A stretch of 64,000 bases of DNA, from contig NZ_JABUQZ010000001.1 in the NCBI RefSeq assembly GCF_013342145.1, forward strand, positions 2,294,001 to 2,358,000, given 5' to 3'. Made by a program: the position numbers and the translations under genes. How positions within the stretch are numbered: position 1 is the first letter of the stretch; each line of letters opens with the position of its first letter. This DNA comes from Haloterrigena gelatinilytica. GTDB lineage: Archaea > Halobacteriota > Halobacteria > Halobacteriales > Natrialbaceae. Below the pieces are notes generated by a model. The model was given only the letters and a program-made list of their open reading frames with translations. It ran no database searches and had not been told where the DNA came from. Shown here piece by piece: positions 32,222-40,822 of this stretch.

Positions 32222-34939
32222 ATGGAACCGCGCACGCAAGAGCGCGTCGAACAATGGGATTCCCGCCCGTTCAGCGGCGGTTACGACGGTCTCTCCGATC
32301 TCGCTGACGCCGACTTCTCCGGAGCCGTCTCCGCCGCCGGCACGTGGCTGTTCATGTTAAACGGCCGCATCGTCGGGGTCGTCGATGGCGCCATCGAGGA
32401 CTTCGAGGCCGCGTCGGGAACCCGCTACGAGGCACCAGATCCCGCGCTCCCGCTGCTCTGTACGATGGAAGAGCACGGCGGCGAGACGCGAGCGAAGTAT
32501 TACACTAACGAAACGCCGCTCCGGGAGGTCGACGGGACCCTCCAGAGCGGCTCGTTTACGGGCTACGTCGAACTGAGCGAGAACGTCCTCAGCGGCGATT
32601 ACTACGCCGTCTACTACGGCGGTCGCCGGATGGCCGCCGCCTACATCGGGAACGCCGACCGCCTCCTCACCGGCGACGAGGCGTTCGAGCGGGCCGCCGA
32701 CGAGGTCGGGATCTACGAGGTTCGCGACGTCGAGATCGAGGTCACCGACGTTCCGGGAACGGGACCGGACTCGAGCGCGACCGACGCGACCGGGGGAAGC
32801 GCCGGCGACTCGAGTCCCGCGACGGGACCGGACGCCGACGCCGCCGACGCGCGGGCCGAACCGAGCGCCGACCCGACCGAGTCGGCCCTCGGCTCGATCG
32901 ATATCGCCGGCTCGGAGCCCGAGCCCGACCCAGCCGAGACCGGGGCCGACGGTGCCGCGAGCGCGCCGCTCGAGGACGTCACGATCGGCGACGCGACGAC
33001 CGACGACGCCGCGGCGGACGCGCCCGACAGCGACCCGTCGACCGAGCCGTCAGGGATCACCGCGACCGACGCGGATCCGCTCGACTCGGAACCGGCCTCG
33101 GGCGGGATCACCGACGCGGAGTCGGCCGACGCGGCCGAGCCGGTCGGTGCCGTCGACGATCGATCGGCCGCGGAGCCCGCGGACGGAAGCGTCGCGGACG
33201 AACCGGTCGACGAACGCGACCGACCGTCGGTGGACGATCGAACCCAGCCGGCGGAGACGGCTACCGAAGTTCGGACCGAGGCCGTCGAAGACGACGCTCG
33301 AGCCCGTTCGGCGTCCGACGCCGACGCCGATGCCAATGCCGAGCCCGACTCCGAGACGGGGTCTACCGCCGACACCAGTCCGGACCTCGCCGAGGTCGAA
33401 GCCGCCGCAGAGCAACTCGAGCAAAACGACATCTCCTGGACCGAAGACGACGTCGCGGACTCGCCGTCGGACGAGGACGCCGGAGCGGCCGACGCCGGGG
33501 CGACGGCGGGCGCCGTTCCGGAGTCGAATCCGACGGACGCCGCGACGTCCGAACCGGACCCGACCGCAGCCCCAACGTCGGAGCCGGAGTCAGCGGGTGC
33601 GGCGGTGACGGCGGCTCCGGAGCCGGACGCCGAGGACACCGAGGAGACCGACGAACGGTTCGATCAGGAAGCGCAGTGGCGCGAGACGCGCAGTATTCCG
33701 TCGATCGATCCGGACAACAGCCAGTCCGACGACTCGAGTCGGGCGGCCGGTCGCTCCGAGACGAGCCAGCGGAGCCGCGCGCGCCGCGAGGCCGAGACGG
33801 ATCGGAACGGACAGCGCCGCCGGACGGCCGGGGAGGCGACGCGACAGCAGTCGAGTCGGCGGTCACAGGAGACCAACGCCGCCCGGCAGCGTCGGCCGCA
33901 GGAAGCGGAGCGGGCCGACGCCTCCAGCGGCGGGTCCGGCGCCGACGCCGGCCCGGCGGCTGCTGAGGCGAGCGACGGCGCGGACGACCGCGTGGCCGAA
34001 CTCGAGGAGCGCGTCGAGACGCTCGAGGAGCGACGCGACGAACTCGTCGCCGCGGCCGAGGAACTCGAAGCCGAACGCGATCAGTTACGGTCGGAAAACG
34101 AGGAGCTCTCCTCGACGATCGACCGCCTTCGGTCCCGGATCGAGGAACTCGAGACCGAACTGGAGCGGGCCCGCGAGGCCGACGCCGGCGCCGGCGCGAC
34201 GCCGGCCGCGAGCACGCAGCTCTCGGCCGACCGGGCGCTGGCCGACACGAACCTCTTCGTGCGGTACGCCTCGAAGAGCCAGCCGACCCTCGAGTCGGCC
34301 CACGGCGGCGAGAGCGATCGTTCGGACGTCGCCGCGAACCTGCGACTCGAGCACCACACCGGGTTCGACGCGGCCGACGTGGCCGTCGACGGCCGGCCCT
34401 ACGAGGAGTTCCTCGCCGGGACGATGGAACACCGGTTCGTCGACTGGCTCACCAGCACGGTCCTCTTCGAGATCCGCGACACCGGTAACGCCGACGGGCT
34501 GGGCGATCTCTACGACGCGATTCCGCAGATCGACCGGGCCGAACTGGACGCGACGATCTCGCTGCAGGACGACGAGACCGAGGACGTGCCCGATCAGGTC
34601 CGCTTCGACGTCGTCGCCTTCGACAAAATGGGGAATCCGCTGCTGGTCGCGAACCTGAACGACTCGCGCGAGCCCGCGACGCAGGGGATGCTCGAGGAGA
34701 TGGAGGAGGCCGCCTCGGCGGTCAAGGCCAACTATCCGGACCTGGCGGCGGCGGTCGTCGTCACTTCGAGTTACTTCGAGCCCGGCGCGCTCGAGGTGGC
34801 CGAGCAGGCGACCAGCGGCGGACTGTTGAGCCGCGGCTCGAAGATGAGTTACGTCAACCTCTCCCGGAAGACGGGCTATCACCTCTGTCTGGTCGAGTCC
34901 CGCTCCGAAGGGTTCCACATGAACGTCCCCGAGTTGTAG
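32222..34939 (+). CDS. Large haloarchaeal coiled-coil protein with a nuclease-like C-terminal fold
   Basis: A 905-residue protein. Residues 1-180 form a globular strand-rich domain (GYDGLSDLADADFSGAVSAAGTWLFMLNGRIVGVVDG, YYAVYYGGRRMAAAYIG). Residues about 181-570 are disordered and extremely rich in Asp, Ala, Ser and Glu. Residues about 585-665 are a coiled coil (VAELEERVETLEERRDELVAAAEELEAE). Residues about 680-905 are a second globular domain (NLFVRYASKSQPTLESAHGG; VRFDVVAFDKMGNPLLVANLND; LAAAVVVTSSYFEPGAL). This end resembles PD-(D/E)xK nuclease folds, with the catalytic ExK replaced by ANL. It is widely conserved in haloarchaea in my recollection, without known function. It may be a scaffold; it has no membrane segment. 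Confidence 0.75.
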   Translation: MEPRTQERVEQWDSRPFSGGYDGLSDLADADFSGAVSAAGTWLFMLNGRIVGVVDGAIEDFEAASGTRYEAPDPALPLLCTMEEHGGETRAKYYTNETPLREVDGTLQSGSFTGYVELSENVLSGDYYAVYYGGRRMAAAYIGNADRLLTGDEAFERAADEVGIYEVRDVEIEVTDVPGTGPDSSATDATGGSAGDSSPATGPDADAADARAEPSADPTESALGSIDIAGSEPEPDPAETGADGAASAPLEDVTIGDATTDDAAADAPDSDPSTEPSGITATDADPLDSEPASGGITDAESADAAEPVGAVDDRSAAEPADGSVADEPVDERDRPSVDDRTQPAETATEVRTEAVEDDARARSASDADADANAEPDSETGSTADTSPDLAEVEAAAEQLEQNDISWTEDDVADSPSDEDAGAADAGATAGAVPESNPTDAATSEPDPTAAPTSEPESAGAAVTAAPEPDAEDTEETDERFDQEAQWRETRSIPSIDPDNSQSDDSSRAAGRSETSQRSRARREAETDRNGQRRRTAGEATRQQSSRRSQETNAARQRRPQEAERADASSGGSGADAGPAAAEASDGADDRVAELEERVETLEERRDELVAAAEELEAERDQLRSENEELSSTIDRLRSRIEELETELERAREADAGAGATPAASTQLSADRALADTNLFVRYASKSQPTLESAHGGESDRSDVAANLRLEHHTGFDAADVAVDGRPYEEFLAGTMEHRFVDWLTSTVLFEIRDTGNADGLGDLYDAIPQIDRAELDATISLQDDETEDVPDQVRFDVVAFDKMGNPLLVANLNDSREPATQGMLEEMEEAASAVKANYPDLAAAVVVTSSYFEPGALEVAEQATSGGLLSRGSKMSYVNLSRKTGYHLCLVESRSEGFHMNVPEL

Positions 34940-35217
34940 GCGGGCCGCCGGCACCGTTCACCGTTTCAGAACGCCGTTTTCACTCGTTGTCGGGCGTGTA
35001 TTGACGACTCTCTCGCAGTTTACTGCCGAATAGCGTCGCGACTGCTACCGATGCGTGGCTGTGCGAAAACCGGAGGTGGCCGACCGGTCCGGTCGGTCCG
35101 TCGCGGTCGGCGTACCGTGGCGTTCGGACGGGCGGCTCGCGCGGCAAAACGCTTCCCCGAGCCCCGAAGCGACTCGAACCGTTCGGGCGGCGCGTATCGA
35201 GAGCGTGGGGAGAGAGA

Positions 35218-35523
35218 CTAGCCTTCGATTTCGGCGACGTCTTCGATCTTCATGCCGTCGAGCTTGTCCATGATGTCGTCGAGCTTGTCGTCGAGCTCGT
35301 CGACGAATTCCGCGGTTCGCTCGGTCTTGATCGCACCCTGGCTGGAGGGCTCGATGAGGTTCTCCTCCTCGAGGACGCGCAGGGAGTAGCGGACCTTGTG
35401 GTGTGGGTAGCCCGTCTCGTTGGACATCTTCACGATCCCGATCGGCTCGTTCTCGATGACCATCTTCAGGACCTGAAGATGTCGTTCCAGCATATCAACT
35501 TCCTTCTCAAGTCGGTCTATCAT
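35218..35523 (-). CDS. Small haloarchaeal winged-helix protein
   Basis: A 101-residue protein. An N-terminal amphipathic helix (DRLEKEVDMLERHLQVLKMVIENEP) leads to a helix-turn-helix (GIVKMSNETGYPHHKVRYSLRVLEEENLI), a wing (PSSQGAIKTE) and a C-terminal coiled coil (VDELDDKLDDIMDKLDGM). It is a conserved haloarchaeal predicted transcription factor. A strong TATA box lies 26 bases upstream of its start, so the mRNA is leaderless. Confidence 0.85.
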   Translation of the reverse strand: MIDRLEKEVDMLERHLQVLKMVIENEPIGIVKMSNETGYPHHKVRYSLRVLEEENLIEPSSQGAIKTERTAEFVDELDDKLDDIMDKLDGMKIEDVAEIEG

Positions 35524-35548
35524 GGCATTTGTTAACTTGTCTTTGGAC

Positions 35549-35558
35549 CTTTTAAAAG
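35549..35558 (-). promoter_or_regulatory. TATA box for the winged-helix gene
   Basis: CTTTTAAAAG is a perfect ten-base palindrome and a good archaeal TATA box. Its position about 26-35 bases before the ATG puts transcription start at or near the start codon. Confidence 0.7.
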
Positions 35559-35848
35559 TTACTCTCGGCGACTGTCAGGCCACTCTCAACTGAACGATCG
35601 TTCCTGTCAGTAGTTAACGCTTCGGGTTCCGGTGGATGATCCGCGCTCGAAACCCCGAAATCGTTAATGACTGTTCGCAACGCGTCCGAATTCGAAATCG
35701 AATTCGGGTCCGTCGACCGGACGCGACCGACCACGAGGTGTGGTCTCGGGGCCACCGATAAGAGCGTATCGTTCGAACCCGGGTCGTCTCGCGGCCCTAC
35801 TCGCGCCGGTGTACAGCCCGTTCCGGGGGCCCGTCCATACCGTAATCT

Positions 35849-35856
35849 GTTTATCG
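35849..35856 (+). promoter_or_regulatory. TATA box for purA
   Basis: GTTTATCG sits 25-32 bases ahead of the purA ATG, the spacing of a leaderless haloarchaeal promoter. Confidence 0.6.
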
Positions 35857-35880
35857 GCACGGCAAGAACCCGCCGCTGTT

Positions 35881-37260
35881 ATGACCGTCACTATCGTCGG
35901 GTCGCAACTCGGCGACGAAGGCAAGGGCGGAGTCGTCGACGTCTACGGCGACCCCGCTGACGTCGTCGCCCGGTATCAGGGCGGCGACAACGCAGGCCAC
36001 ACCGTCGTTCACGGCGGTGAGGAGTACAAGCTATCGCTCGTCCCGTCGGGCGCCGTCCGGGGCAAGGTCGGCGTCCTCGGTAACGGCTGCGTCGTCAATC
36101 TGCGAACGCTGTTCGACGAACTGAACACGCTTCGAGAGAAGGGACTCGATCCGGACGTCCGGATCGCGGAGCGCGCCCACGCCATCCTGCCCTTCCACCG
36201 CGTCCTCGACGGCATCGAGGAGGACGTGAAGAGCGAATCCGACCAGGAGGTCGGGACGACCGGTCGCGGCATCGGGCCGACCTACGAAGACAAGGCCGGG
36301 CGCCGCGGCGTTCGCATCGGGGACCTGCTGGACCCCGACGTCCTCCGCGAGCGACTCGAGTACGTCGTCCCGCAGAAGCGCGCGCTCGTCGAGGAGGTCT
36401 ACGACATCGACGTCGACGACCTCGACGACCCCGACGCGTTCGACGTGGACGCGCTCTTCGAGGAGTTCCGCGAGTTCGGCGAGCGCCTCGAGGAGGAGAA
36501 CATGACCGTCAACGCCGGCGCGTTCCTCTCGGACGCCATCGCCGACGGACAGAACGTCATGTTCGAGGGCGCACAGGGGACGCTCATCGACATCGACCAC
36601 GGCAACTACCCGTACGTCACGTCGTCGAACCCGACGGCGGGCGGCGCCGCGACGGGGACGGGGCTCGGCCCCGGCGTCGTCGGCGACGGGGAGATCATCG
36701 GGATCGTCAAGGCCTACCTCACGCGCGTCGGGAGCGGTCCGCTTCCGACCGAGCTCGGCGGCGTCGTCGGTGACACGCCCGGCTACGACGAGGAGACCGA
36801 GGGGCGAAACGAGGACCTCGCGACGTACATCCGCGACGAGGGCGGCGAGTACGGTACCGTCACCGGCCGTCCCCGCCGGGTCGGCTGGCTCGACCTGCCG
36901 ATGCTTCGCCACGCCACCCGCGCGAACGGCTTCACCGGTCTCGCGGTCAACCACATCGACGTGCTCGCGGGGCTCGACGAGGTACAGGTGGGCTACACCT
37001 ACGAACTCGACGGCGAGGAGGTCCGAACGATCCCCTCGACGACCGAGGAGTGGGGCCGGTGCGAGGCGAACCTCCGGAGCTTCGAGGGCTGGCCCGAGGT
37101 CGACTGGAGCGAGGTCGCCGACGAGGGGTACGACGCCATCCCCGAGAACGCCCGCACCTACCTCGAGTTCATCAGCGACGAACTCGACGTCCCCATCTAC
37201 GCCGTCGGCGTCGGCCCCGGTCGCGAGGAGACCGTCGTCGTCGAGAACCCCTACGAGTAA
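35881..37260 (+). CDS. purA: Adenylosuccinate synthetase
   Basis: A 459-residue enzyme of purine synthesis that makes adenylosuccinate from IMP, aspartate and GTP. The start MTVTIVGSQLGDEGKGGVVDVYGD carries the GDEGKG catalytic and GTP loop. Further hallmarks are GGDNAGHTVV, TTGRGIGPTYEDKAGRRGVRIGD, FEGAQGTLIDIDHGNYPYVTSSNPTAGG and GRPRRVGWLDLPMLRHA. The length fits the family, with a short acidic insert. The longer upstream frame is spurious because the TATA box lies inside it. The downstream Trm112-like gene is 80 bases away on the same strand. Confidence 0.97.
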   Translation: MTVTIVGSQLGDEGKGGVVDVYGDPADVVARYQGGDNAGHTVVHGGEEYKLSLVPSGAVRGKVGVLGNGCVVNLRTLFDELNTLREKGLDPDVRIAERAHAILPFHRVLDGIEEDVKSESDQEVGTTGRGIGPTYEDKAGRRGVRIGDLLDPDVLRERLEYVVPQKRALVEEVYDIDVDDLDDPDAFDVDALFEEFREFGERLEEENMTVNAGAFLSDAIADGQNVMFEGAQGTLIDIDHGNYPYVTSSNPTAGGAATGTGLGPGVVGDGEIIGIVKAYLTRVGSGPLPTELGGVVGDTPGYDEETEGRNEDLATYIRDEGGEYGTVTGRPRRVGWLDLPMLRHATRANGFTGLAVNHIDVLAGLDEVQVGYTYELDGEEVRTIPSTTEEWGRCEANLRSFEGWPEVDWSEVADEGYDAIPENARTYLEFISDELDVPIYAVGVGPGREETVVVENPYE

Positions 37261-37340
37261 CGCGGCGATTCGGGGACCCGACCGCCGGATCGCGCCCGCG
37301 TTCCCGAAACCTTTTGCTGGATGCGGCCACCGTTCGTACT

Positions 37341-37538
37341 ATGCAAGAGTCGTTGCTGGAGATCCTCTGTTGTCCGCTGGACAAACACGAGCTGGAACTC
37401 GAGGACGCCGACCGCGACGATACGGACGAAATCATCGGTGGAGACCTCGTCTGTACCGAGTGCGGCGAGCGCTACCCGATCGAAGACAGCATTCCGAACC
37501 TGCTGCCGCCGGACATGCGCGAAGAGACGCCGGCCTAA
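37341..37538 (+). CDS. Trm112-like zinc protein (methyltransferase partner)
   Basis: A 65-residue protein: MQESLLEILCCPLDKHELELE, then LVCTECGERYPIEDSIPNLLPPDM. The pattern LLEILxCP, a CxxC pair and YPIxDxIPxLL is that of the Trm112 family, which stabilises several methyltransferases for tRNA, rRNA and release factor. It would be a partner for the Trm9-like enzyme at 24.2 kb and perhaps others. The CCPLD start keeps one cysteine pair (CC); the second pair is CTEC. Confidence 0.9.
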   Translation: MQESLLEILCCPLDKHELELEDADRDDTDEIIGGDLVCTECGERYPIEDSIPNLLPPDMREETPA

Positions 37539-37554
37539 CCGGGGAACGTTACTC

Positions 37555-38136
37555 GTGTCAACCGAGGTCACCGTCCACGTCAACCGCGGCTCGTCCGACT
37601 CGCTCGAACCGAGCGTCGACAGCGTCGAGACCCGCGGTTCCTTCGACCTGCGCCTGGAGAGCCACGGCGCCCCCGCGCACGTCCACTGCCGGCTGGACGG
37701 TGATCTCGAGCGAATCGCCGCGCTCGAGACGCCGAACTACTACGTCGAGGGCGACGGCGAGACGGTCGTTCCCGTCCGCGTCTCCGCGGAGGCGATCGAC
37801 GAGCCGATCGACGGCGCGCTCGAGGTGCTGACCGGCTACGGCGCCGAATCCGTCGTCGTTCCCGTCACCGTCGATCCCGTGCCGGACGGGGTCGACGTGG
37901 ACGAGTCGTTCGCTGAACCCAGACGCTCGGACTCGGGCCCGTCGCCGACGGGTCTCGACCGGCTTCTCTCCTCGAGCGGGCTCGATCCGGGGACGCTCGC
38001 GATCGCCGTCCTCGGCCTCGTCATGGCTGCGATCGGGACGCTGACCGCGGCGTCGATCGGCGGCCCCGTCGCCACCGCCGGCGTCGTCATCGTCGTCGCC
38101 GGCGTCGCCGCGGCGCTGTTCCTGTTAGTTCGTTAG
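37555..38136 (+). CDS. Conserved haloarchaeal protein with C-terminal membrane helices
   Basis: A 193-residue protein with a GTG start: VSTEVTVHVNRGSSDSLEPSVD. The first 120 residues are strand-rich (GSFDLRLESHGAPAHVHCRLDGDLERIAALE, YYVEGDGETVVPVRVSAEA), like an Ig-like beta-sandwich. A short acidic linker precedes two C-terminal membrane helices (LAIAVLGLVMAAIGTLTAAS, TAGVVIVVAGVAAALFLLV). With no signal peptide, the N-terminal domain probably faces the cytoplasm. It lies 16 bases after the Trm112-like gene, so it is probably co-transcribed with purA. The role is unknown. Confidence 0.75.
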   Translation: MSTEVTVHVNRGSSDSLEPSVDSVETRGSFDLRLESHGAPAHVHCRLDGDLERIAALETPNYYVEGDGETVVPVRVSAEAIDEPIDGALEVLTGYGAESVVVPVTVDPVPDGVDVDESFAEPRRSDSGPSPTGLDRLLSSSGLDPGTLAIAVLGLVMAAIGTLTAASIGGPVATAGVVIVVAGVAAALFLLVR

Positions 38137-38179
38137 GCGATGACGCGACGGCCGGGACCCGAGTACCGCGTACCTGCGA

Positions 38180-39346
38180 TCAGTCTCGGTCGTCGATTCG
38201 TCTGGCCTCGAGGTTCCCCTCTTCGTCGAACCGCTTGGCTCGCAGATAGCGCGCCCGGTAGCGGTTCGCGCCGTCGTTGACGTCTGCCTCGCGGATCTCG
38301 TCCGTTCGGCCCTCGGCGACGGCGTCGATCAGCTCCGCGAGCTGGTTGTACTCGCTGGCGGTCAACTCGAGTTCGTAGGTGCGTTCCTGCTCGGACTCGA
38401 GGATGGTCCACTTGCGAGCGGCGGCGACGACCAGCGAACACGGCTCCCGGCAGGGGAAGGGACCGTCGCCGCCGTCGACGTCGAGCGCGTCGTCCTCGTC
38501 GAACTCCCACTCGCGCCGGCGCAGGCACTGCGAGTCGACGCAGCAGGCCTCGGCCATCCACTCGACGCCCTCGCGGGGCAGCTCGTCTAAGACGTCGTAG
38601 ATGCCGGTCTGGCGCTCGGCGGTCTCGGTCCAGTGGTCGACGTCGAGCGTCCCTCGCAGTTCGCGGTGCCAGTTGGCGACCGTCGCGGGGTAGAAGAACT
38701 CGACGGTCTCGACGAGTTCCTCGCCGGAGAGACCGGTGAAGGCCCATCCAGAGGGGAGCGTCGGCGCCGTCTTCAGCGGCCGGTAACGGCCGTCCTCGTC
38801 GTAGGTCGCGATCTCGCGGGCGTCGCGCGGATCGTCGTACACCTCGAGGTCGGCGAGGTCGCCGTCGGCGTCGTCGACGTGCCAGAGGTCGTAGACGCGC
38901 TCGCCGGCGGGGTCGTCGTCGGCGTCGTCGACGAGCCGCGCGGTGAGACACAGCTGGCCCCACTCGCGGTCGAGGCCGTCCCGAAGCGCGTCGTAGCGCT
39001 CGGGGACGGACAGGGGGTCGTCGACCGACGGATGGGCGGCGGTCTCCTCGTCGCCGGCTTCCTCGAGCTCGAGCGGCGCGCGTTCACACCACCGGAGGAA
39101 CGCCCGGCGGGCGGTTCCCTCGCCGCCGACGGACCGCTCCCAGTAGCGCCAGTTCGTGACGTAGTCGGAAAGCGGCTCGAGGGCGTCCGCGAGGTCGTCG
39201 GCCGCGAGGCCGGTCCACTCCTCGTCGGGGGTCTCGAGCGCGTAGCCGTCCGCGGCGCGCCCGACCCGGAGGCCGTCGACGGCGACCGCGCCGTCGTCGT
39301 CGACGGCCTCGAGCAGCGCCGCGACGCTGGCTGGTGGCGCCGTCAC
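38180..39346 (-). CDS. DR2241 family protein (CbiX-associated)
   Basis: A 388-residue protein matching the DR2241 family, usually found next to cobaltochelatase. The N-terminal 240 residues are a helical/mixed domain. The C-terminal part has a cysteine cluster (EACCVDSQCLRR, then FPCREPCSLVVAA) proposed to bind an iron-sulfur centre, and a final helix-rich part (ASEYNQLAELIDAVAEG). The biochemical role is not established; the link with cobalamin synthesis is from gene neighbourhood. It starts 2 bases after the cbiX stop, so they are one operon. Confidence 0.85.
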   Translation of the reverse strand: MTAPPASVAALLEAVDDDGAVAVDGLRVGRAADGYALETPDEEWTGLAADDLADALEPLSDYVTNWRYWERSVGGEGTARRAFLRWCERAPLELEEAGDEETAAHPSVDDPLSVPERYDALRDGLDREWGQLCLTARLVDDADDDPAGERVYDLWHVDDADGDLADLEVYDDPRDAREIATYDEDGRYRPLKTAPTLPSGWAFTGLSGEELVETVEFFYPATVANWHRELRGTLDVDHWTETAERQTGIYDVLDELPREGVEWMAEACCVDSQCLRRREWEFDEDDALDVDGGDGPFPCREPCSLVVAAARKWTILESEQERTYELELTASEYNQLAELIDAVAEGRTDEIREADVNDGANRYRARYLRAKRFDEEGNLEARRIDDRD

Positions 39347-39348
39347 GC

Positions 39349-40248
39349 TCAGTCACCCGGCTCCGCGCTCGGTTCGGGATCGGCGCCGGTCTCGAGGCTG
39401 ACCGCCTCGCGGACGGACTCGACCGCGTCGCCGATATCGGCGCCGGCGTCGGCCGCGCGCTCCAGGATGACGTCGGCCATCAGCCCCTCGGTGCCGACGG
39501 CGCCGGCGTACCAGATCCGGTGGCCGTCGACATCGCTGGGGACGTCCCAGCCCAGCCGGTAGTCCTCGGTCAGCCCCATGTCCTCGGGGATGTCCTCCTG
39601 CGTGTGGTAGCCGTCGGCGATGAACAGCGGCACGACGACGATGTCCTCGCTCTCGAAGTAGTCGGTGACGTCGTCGACCTCGGGTTCCTCGTCCATGAAC
39701 AGCGCCTTGGCCTCGTCGAACCGGTCCGTCTCGCGGATGCGCTCGGTGTGATACTCGATGGCCTTCGCGGAGTTCTCGTTGCGCTCGGTGCCGTGGCCGA
39801 CGACCGCCAGCCCGACCCCGTCGCCGACGTCGGGGTCCTCCGTGACGGACTCGGCGCGCTGGACGATCACGTCCGTCATCGCGTCGTGGGTCCCGACCGG
39901 ACCGCAGTAGTGGATCGTCTTGCCGACGTCCTCGGCCTCGAGGGTGACCTGCGAGGCGCTCGTGCCGTCGGAGTCCCACTTCTCGGGGTCCCACTCCTCC
40001 AGGCGGAGTTCGCGGGGGATGACCTGCTCGGTGAAGTAGCCCTCGCTGATGAAGAGGGGGACGACGAACACCTCGTCGGACTCGAGGGTACGGATCACCT
40101 CGCGGAAGTGCGGTTCCTCCTTCCAGAAGGCCTCGCGGACCTCGTCGAACGCCCCCGTCTCGCGGACGGTGTCCGCGTGGGCGTAGGTGGGGTCCGAGGC
40201 GTCGGGATTCAGGTGCGAGCCGTGCGCCGCGATGACCAGCGCTTGCAT
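39349..40248 (-). CDS. cbiX: Sirohydrochlorin cobaltochelatase (two-domain CbiX)
   Basis: A 299-residue enzyme of the anaerobic cobalamin route that inserts Co2+ into sirohydrochlorin. Each half is a CbiX domain. The first has MQALVIAAHGSHLNP with catalytic His and FVVPLFISEGYFT; the second has LAVVGHGTERNENSAKAI and VVVPLFIADGYHTQEDIP. The fused layout is the long CbiX type. The C-terminus is an acidic tail. The family N-terminus MQALV gives the start; the ORF is open 16 codons earlier. The start faces the BsuPI-like gene region after a 134-base gap. Confidence 0.93.
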   Translation of the reverse strand: MQALVIAAHGSHLNPDASDPTYAHADTVRETGAFDEVREAFWKEEPHFREVIRTLESDEVFVVPLFISEGYFTEQVIPRELRLEEWDPEKWDSDGTSASQVTLEAEDVGKTIHYCGPVGTHDAMTDVIVQRAESVTEDPDVGDGVGLAVVGHGTERNENSAKAIEYHTERIRETDRFDEAKALFMDEEPEVDDVTDYFESEDIVVVPLFIADGYHTQEDIPEDMGLTEDYRLGWDVPSDVDGHRIWYAGAVGTEGLMADVILERAADAGADIGDAVESVREAVSLETGADPEPSAEPGD

Positions 40249-40382
40249 GGGCGACCGTTCGGACGGAGCCAATTTATACCCTATGGAGAAGCCCAACAGT
40301 TCTACTCCGAAACGCGAACGAGAGTTGCATAGTTGGGAAAACTGATTTCAGAAAGAAGAACCGATTTCGAGGGCGCGGTCGA

Positions 40383-40742
40383 TCACTCCGGAACGGTGAG
40401 CGACGTGTGGGCCTCGCAGGACGCCTCCTGCGCGCGCAACTCGGCGGACGCGGTGTACGCGCCCGGCCGCGGTCGCTCCCACTCGCCCTCGTAGGTCGAC
40501 GACGCCCCGGGTGGGAGCGCCTCCCGGCTGAGCATCTGGGCGAACATCCGCCCCTCGGTGAAGCGCCAGACCTCCCGGTCGCCGTCGCGGACGACGAACT
40601 CCGCCTTACACATGTCCGAGAACTGCAGTTCGACGGGCTCGGCGCCGGCGTTGGTCACGGTGAACGCGAACGCGACCGATTCCGGTCGCGACTCGCCGTC
40701 GGCCGTCGATACGTCCGCCTCGAGCGTCCCCTCGAGCGTCAT
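40383..40742 (-). CDS. BsuPI-like (intracellular proteinase inhibitor) domain protein
   Basis: A 119-residue protein: MTLEGTLEADVSTADG, VAFAFTVTNAGAEPVELQFSDMCKAEFVVRDGDREVWRF, FAQMLSREALPPGASSTYEGEW, PGAYTASAELRAQ. This is a BsuPI-type Ig-like sandwich. BsuPI was named for protease inhibition in Bacillus, but archaeal members are uncharacterised. It has no signal peptide. It lies 80 bases after the PhoD stop on the same strand. Confidence 0.82.
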   Translation of the reverse strand: MTLEGTLEADVSTADGESRPESVAFAFTVTNAGAEPVELQFSDMCKAEFVVRDGDREVWRFTEGRMFAQMLSREALPPGASSTYEGEWERPRPGAYTASAELRAQEASCEAHTSLTVPE

Positions 40743-40822
40743 GGACGTGGGTTCGCGGGTGAACGGGATAGCTCTTCGCTCGGAACGCGGCTGATCGGCC
40801 GACTCGAGGCCGGCCGAGTTCC

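Larger units (their letters stand above)
35524..35880. other. Divergent promoter region between the winged-helix gene and purA
   Basis: This 357-base gene-free stretch holds both promoters: TTTTAAAA at 35549-35558 for the minus-strand gene and GTTTATCG at 35849-35856 for purA. The middle has open frames with no recognisable product. A repeated TTCGAA(A/C)TCGAATTCG string near 35690 has partial symmetry. Confidence 0.6.

Noticed and set aside
35552-35924. Minus-strand frames upstream of purA
   Set aside because: They cross the TATA boxes of both divergent genes and have no recognisable product.
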